Under the pieces are notes generated by a model that was not told where the DNA came from, made no database searches, and saw only the letters and a program-made list of their open reading frames with translations. Position numbers and translations under genes: made by a program. Of a stretch of DNA of 64,000 nucleotides, positions 63,513 to 64,000 are shown in pieces. This DNA is from Parabacteroides distasonis ATCC 8503 (lineage in GTDB: Bacteria; Bacteroidota; Bacteroidia; Bacteroidales; Tannerellaceae), in assembly GCF_000012845.1 (NCBI RefSeq), contig NC_009615.1:2069501-2133500 (forward strand), read 5' to 3'. The stretch's first letter is position 1, and each line of letters starts with the position of its first letter.

Positions 63513-64000
63513 TTAGTAAAGATTCCAACGGAAAGAAGCGACTGCTTTAGCGGGAACCTCATAGGTAAACGAACGTTCGCCACTGTTTACCGTTATATTT
63601 TTAGTCCCGTCCGTATTATTTAGTAATACGAGCGCTTCCGTTCCATCTAAATTCTCGAAGGCGGAATACATAATCCCATCAGCCGTATACCCTTTAGAGC
63701 CGATCCGTACTGCCCCCGGCTTCACCACAGAGGATAAATGACCGATAATATAATAATGAGAATTCCGGGTAATCGTCTTATAATCCGAGCGATCGATATC
63801 CACGGCACCATAACAAGTCTGGCAACCACCCTCTCGGTTCGGTCCCCGCTCGTTATCCAGCATCAAGTTCCATACGATAACTGCCTTACACCAGTTATTC
63901 ACCGTACCCAAGGCCGTCTCCTCCATATCTTCCATCAAGCGTTTCTCTAAGTTACGTCCATCATTCCACATGCCGATAGAAGTTTCCGTAAATATTAATT
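63513..64000 (-). CDS. Glycoside hydrolase family 30 (glucosylceramidase-like), 3' part
   Basis: The gene runs off the window end; only the C-terminal part is visible (about 162 codons). The first codons visible read LIFTETSIGMWNDGR, the GH30 nucleophile region (Glu of FTE). NWCKAVIVWNLMLDNERGPN and the C-terminal beta-sandwich GTEALVLLNNTDGTKNI follow. GH30 enzymes hydrolyse beta-glucosyl or beta-xylosyl bonds. The start codon and any signal peptide lie beyond 64000. Confidence 0.88.
   Translation of the reverse strand, partial: LIFTETSIGMWNDGRNLEKRLMEDMEETALGTVNNWCKAVIVWNLMLDNERGPNREGGCQTCYGAVDIDRSDYKTITRNSHYYIIGHLSSVVKPGAVRIGSKGYTADGIMYSAFENLDGTEALVLLNNTDGTKNITVNSGERSFTYEVPAKAVASFRWNLY

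Overview
The window is chromosomal DNA of an anaerobic Bacteroidota, most like a gut Parabacteroides. The genus is inferred from recall of gene content, not from a search. The support is two SusC/SusD pairs, lipoprotein signals of Bacteroidales type, PorO/P- and DcaP-type porins, GldB, HYC_CC_PP, GH92/GH43/GH30 enzymes, and many promoters matching the Bacteroidetes -7 box TAnnTTTG. No rRNA, tRNA, CRISPR array, phage or complete insertion sequence was seen.

Layout. 0-4 kb: recJ-recQ. 4-8 kb: ThuA-domain protein, ROK sugar kinase and an AspT/YidE-type transporter. 8-14 kb: exported cyclophilin and a small DUF gene, facing an operon radA - FAD oxidoreductase - GH43 lipoprotein, then an exported isoaspartyl peptidase. 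14-20 kb: 44-aa membrane ORF, GH92 mannosidase, divergent arginase-family gene, tatA-tatC, fabD, alpha/beta hydrolase. 20-32 kb: two tandem, paralogous SusC/SusD pairs with a small exported protein between them. 32-38 kb: M28 peptidase, 53-aa ORF, HAD phosphatase - carbonic anhydrase, aldo/keto reductase, porin. 38-48 kb: pyruvate:ferredoxin oxidoreductase (nifJ) broken by one in-frame TAA, AAA ATPase, ilvE, large UPF1-like helicase. 48-55 kb: metF, holB, MATE exporter, GldB, CLC transporter, DcaP-like porin. 55-63 kb: copper/silver export operon (HYC_CC_PP - CusA - CusC - CusB). 63.5 kb to the end: 3' part of a GH30 gene.

How the genes work together. The SusCD pairs, porins and glycosidases fit uptake and trimming of complex glycans. 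The 55-63 kb operon builds a tripartite metal pump, with metal-binding add-ons on both the adaptor (HMBD and HMA domains) and the outer-membrane channel (Met/Gly/Ser-rich insert). The remainder is mostly housekeeping: repair, amino-acid and folate metabolism, protein export.

Most notable: (1) nifJ carries TAA in place of the residue between the third and fourth conserved cysteine positions of a ferredoxin motif, with the frame open on both sides; (2) six intergenic arrays of short tandem repeats have nearly the same period (22 bp, once 23 bp) but different unit sequences. Five of them lie just beyond a stop codon and one lies between two divergent promoters. I do not recognise this repeat family.
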